NCBI GenBank assembly: GCA_002371695.1 | Contig: DFGG01000030.1 | Coordinates: 11,609-19,184, forward strand | Reading direction: 5' to 3' | From: a bacterium UBA3756 | Lineage (GTDB): Bacteria; Bacteroidota; Bacteroidia; Bacteroidales; Bacteroidaceae | DNA length: 7,576 bases | Program-made: the position numbers and the translations under genes | Notes under the pieces: model-generated | Seen by the model: only the letters and a program-made list of their open reading frames with translations | Told to the model about the DNA's origin: nothing | The model's database searches: none | Shown here: in pieces, positions 6,473 through 7,576 of the stretch | Position numbering within the stretch: the first letter of the stretch is position 1 | Layout of the letters: the number at the start of each line of letters is the position of its first letter

Positions 6473-6550
6473 CACCCGAAAGGCGTAAAAAGGTGCAGAC
6501 ACCCACCGCCAGGTTTTTATATTCGTAAATCGTTTAGAATAAATAGTATC

Positions 6551-7480
6551 GTGTTTCGAATACCTACCATCACCAAGAATCTGTTGATTATCAACGGACT
6601 CGCTTTTTTAGCGACTTTAGTTCTCCAAATGAGGGGAATTGATCTTGCCGACATCGGCGGACTTCATTTCTTTATGGCAAATGATTTCCACTTGTACCAA
6701 CTTGTGACATATCTGTTCCTACATGCTAATTTCATGCACATCCTGAGCAACATGTTCGGCCTTTGGATGTTTGGCTGTGTCATTGAGAATGTATGGGGTC
6801 CCAAGAAGTTCCTTTTTTATTACATTACTTGCGGCATCGGAGCAGGAATTCTGCAGGAGGTCGCTCAGTTTGGGTCATTCTATTATACTGTCATTTCACA
6901 GGTACCGGGAGCTGGATTATCCACTGTTCTCCAATATGGCGCACAGTATGCCAGCGTACTCAATAGCTGGACTACCATCGGAGCTTCTGGAGCTGTCTAC
7001 GCCGTCATCCTTGCCTTCGGAATGACATTCCCCAATGAACGACTGTTTATCATACCTTTTCCCTTCCCCATCAAGGCTAAATGGTTTGTCATGGGATACG
7101 TGGCCATTGAGTTTTTCTCATCCATCACCTCTGCCGGCGACGGTGTGGCCCATACGGCCCACTTGGGTGGCATGCTCTTCGGTTTCCTGATGATACGCTA
7201 CTGGAACAAACACCCCAACGCCCGTTTCGACAAAAGCCGTGGGCAACAATTCTTCGAGAACTTGAAACGCAACTTTGACCAGCGTCAGCAAAATCAACAC
7301 CACAATCCAAATATGCATGCAGAGCGCGGAGGCTCCAAAGAGGCTGACATGGAGTACAATGCCCGTAAAAAAGCTAATCAAGACGAAATTGACGCCATAT
7401 TAGACAAGATACGCAAGAGTGGTTACGACAGCTTATCGAAAGAGGAGAAACAAAAACTCTTTGATGCCAGCAACCGATGA
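6551..7480 (+). CDS. Rhomboid family intramembrane serine protease
   Basis: Rhomboids cut substrate proteins within the membrane with a Ser-His dyad. From the GTG at 6551 the product is 309 residues. His63 and Asn67 (HILSN) give the conserved HxxxN oxyanion site, GASG carries the nucleophile Ser146, and HTAHLGG carries the catalytic His204. About six hydrophobic membrane segments occupy residues 10-217. The C-terminal 90 or so residues are charged and cytoplasmic and end in DEIDAILDKIRKSGYDSLSKEEKQKLF, a short helical module (DUF6576-like) that I associate with Bacteroidota rhomboids. GTG was chosen because FRIPTITKNLLIIN is the usual family N-terminus and because the upstream ATG at 6422 precedes the promoter. 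The substrate is unknown. The stop overlaps the next start by 4 bp. Confidence 0.9.
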   Translation: MFRIPTITKNLLIINGLAFLATLVLQMRGIDLADIGGLHFFMANDFHLYQLVTYLFLHANFMHILSNMFGLWMFGCVIENVWGPKKFLFYYITCGIGAGILQEVAQFGSFYYTVISQVPGAGLSTVLQYGAQYASVLNSWTTIGASGAVYAVILAFGMTFPNERLFIIPFPFPIKAKWFVMGYVAIEFFSSITSAGDGVAHTAHLGGMLFGFLMIRYWNKHPNARFDKSRGQQFFENLKRNFDQRQQNQHHNPNMHAERGGSKEADMEYNARKKANQDEIDAILDKIRKSGYDSLSKEEKQKLFDASNR

Positions 7481-7576
7481 TTAAGCAACTCAAATCATTC
7501 ACGCTTAACATGGTGGCCGGAGCCAATATTGCCACCATCATCCTGCTGGTGTTAGCCGGTTACTCAGACCGTCTAA
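7477..7576 (+). CDS. Probable endonuclease/exonuclease/phosphatase family membrane protein, N-terminal fragment
   Basis: An ATG overlapping the rhomboid stop (ATGA) opens a frame that runs off the window, showing 33 residues beginning MIKQLKSFTLNMVAGANIA. Residues about 11-29 form a hydrophobic segment, then AGYSDRL. In Bacteroidota a gene for an endonuclease/exonuclease/phosphatase-fold protein with N-terminal membrane helices often follows this rhomboid, and the visible N-terminus fits it. The catalytic domain is outside the window, so the product name rests on gene order and a short match. The 4-bp overlap suggests translational coupling. Confidence 0.6.
   Translation, partial: MIKQLKSFTLNMVAGANIATIILLVLAGYSDRL

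Noticed and set aside
6492..6503. GGTG/CACC hairpin in the rhomboid leader as a possible regulatory RNA
   Set aside because: Four base pairs with a 4-nt loop is expected by chance, and no larger fold or riboswitch core was found.

Overview
The window looks like chromosomal DNA from a member of the Bacteroidales, most likely a Prevotella-like gut or rumen species. Three things point there: the protein types (a long MetK, a DUF4271 membrane protein, a HemD-like protein next to rnpA), the lack of Shine-Dalgarno sites before the starts, and several matches to the Bacteroidota -7 promoter element TAnnTTTG. The genus is an inference from protein similarity recalled from memory. Almost all of the window is conserved housekeeping sequence; I see no mobile element, CRISPR array or defence system.

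Layout. Positions 1-2782 hold a tightly packed plus-strand series: the 3' end of metK, a DUF4271 membrane protein, a HemD-like protein, rnpA (RNase P protein) and yidD. A promoter for hemD-rnpA-yidD appears to lie inside the last codons of the DUF4271 gene. tyrS follows at 2841-4139. Directly after it is a perfect 14-bp inverted repeat whose left arm also carries the -33 box of the promoter for a tRNA-Gln(UUG) gene (4199-4269). Only 24 nt beyond the tRNA begin kduI and kduD, two successive enzymes in the breakdown of unsaturated uronate sugars. They seem to lack a promoter of their own, so a tRNA-kduI-kduD transcript is plausible. A strong hairpin at 5970-6000 separates kduD from a convergent HU gene and can serve both strands.

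The HU gene (minus strand) and a rhomboid-family intramembrane protease gene (plus strand) diverge from a 258-bp AT-rich gap. This gap contains two opposed TAnnTTTG elements and about a dozen A- or T-tracts spaced close to one helical turn apart, which predicts intrinsically curved DNA. The rhomboid most likely starts at a GTG at 6551, because the longer reading frame begins upstream of its promoter. It overlaps by 4 bp a gene cut off by the window end, probably an endonuclease/exonuclease/phosphatase-family membrane protein.

Functionally, the left block joins translation and RNA maturation (rnpA, tyrS, tRNA-Gln), membrane protein insertion (yidD) and a porphyrin-related protein. The middle is a two-gene catabolic module, and the right is a nucleoid protein beside a membrane protease operon. 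The observations most worth a second look are the phased A-tract region, the terminator/promoter composite before the tRNA, and the tRNA-kdu linkage.
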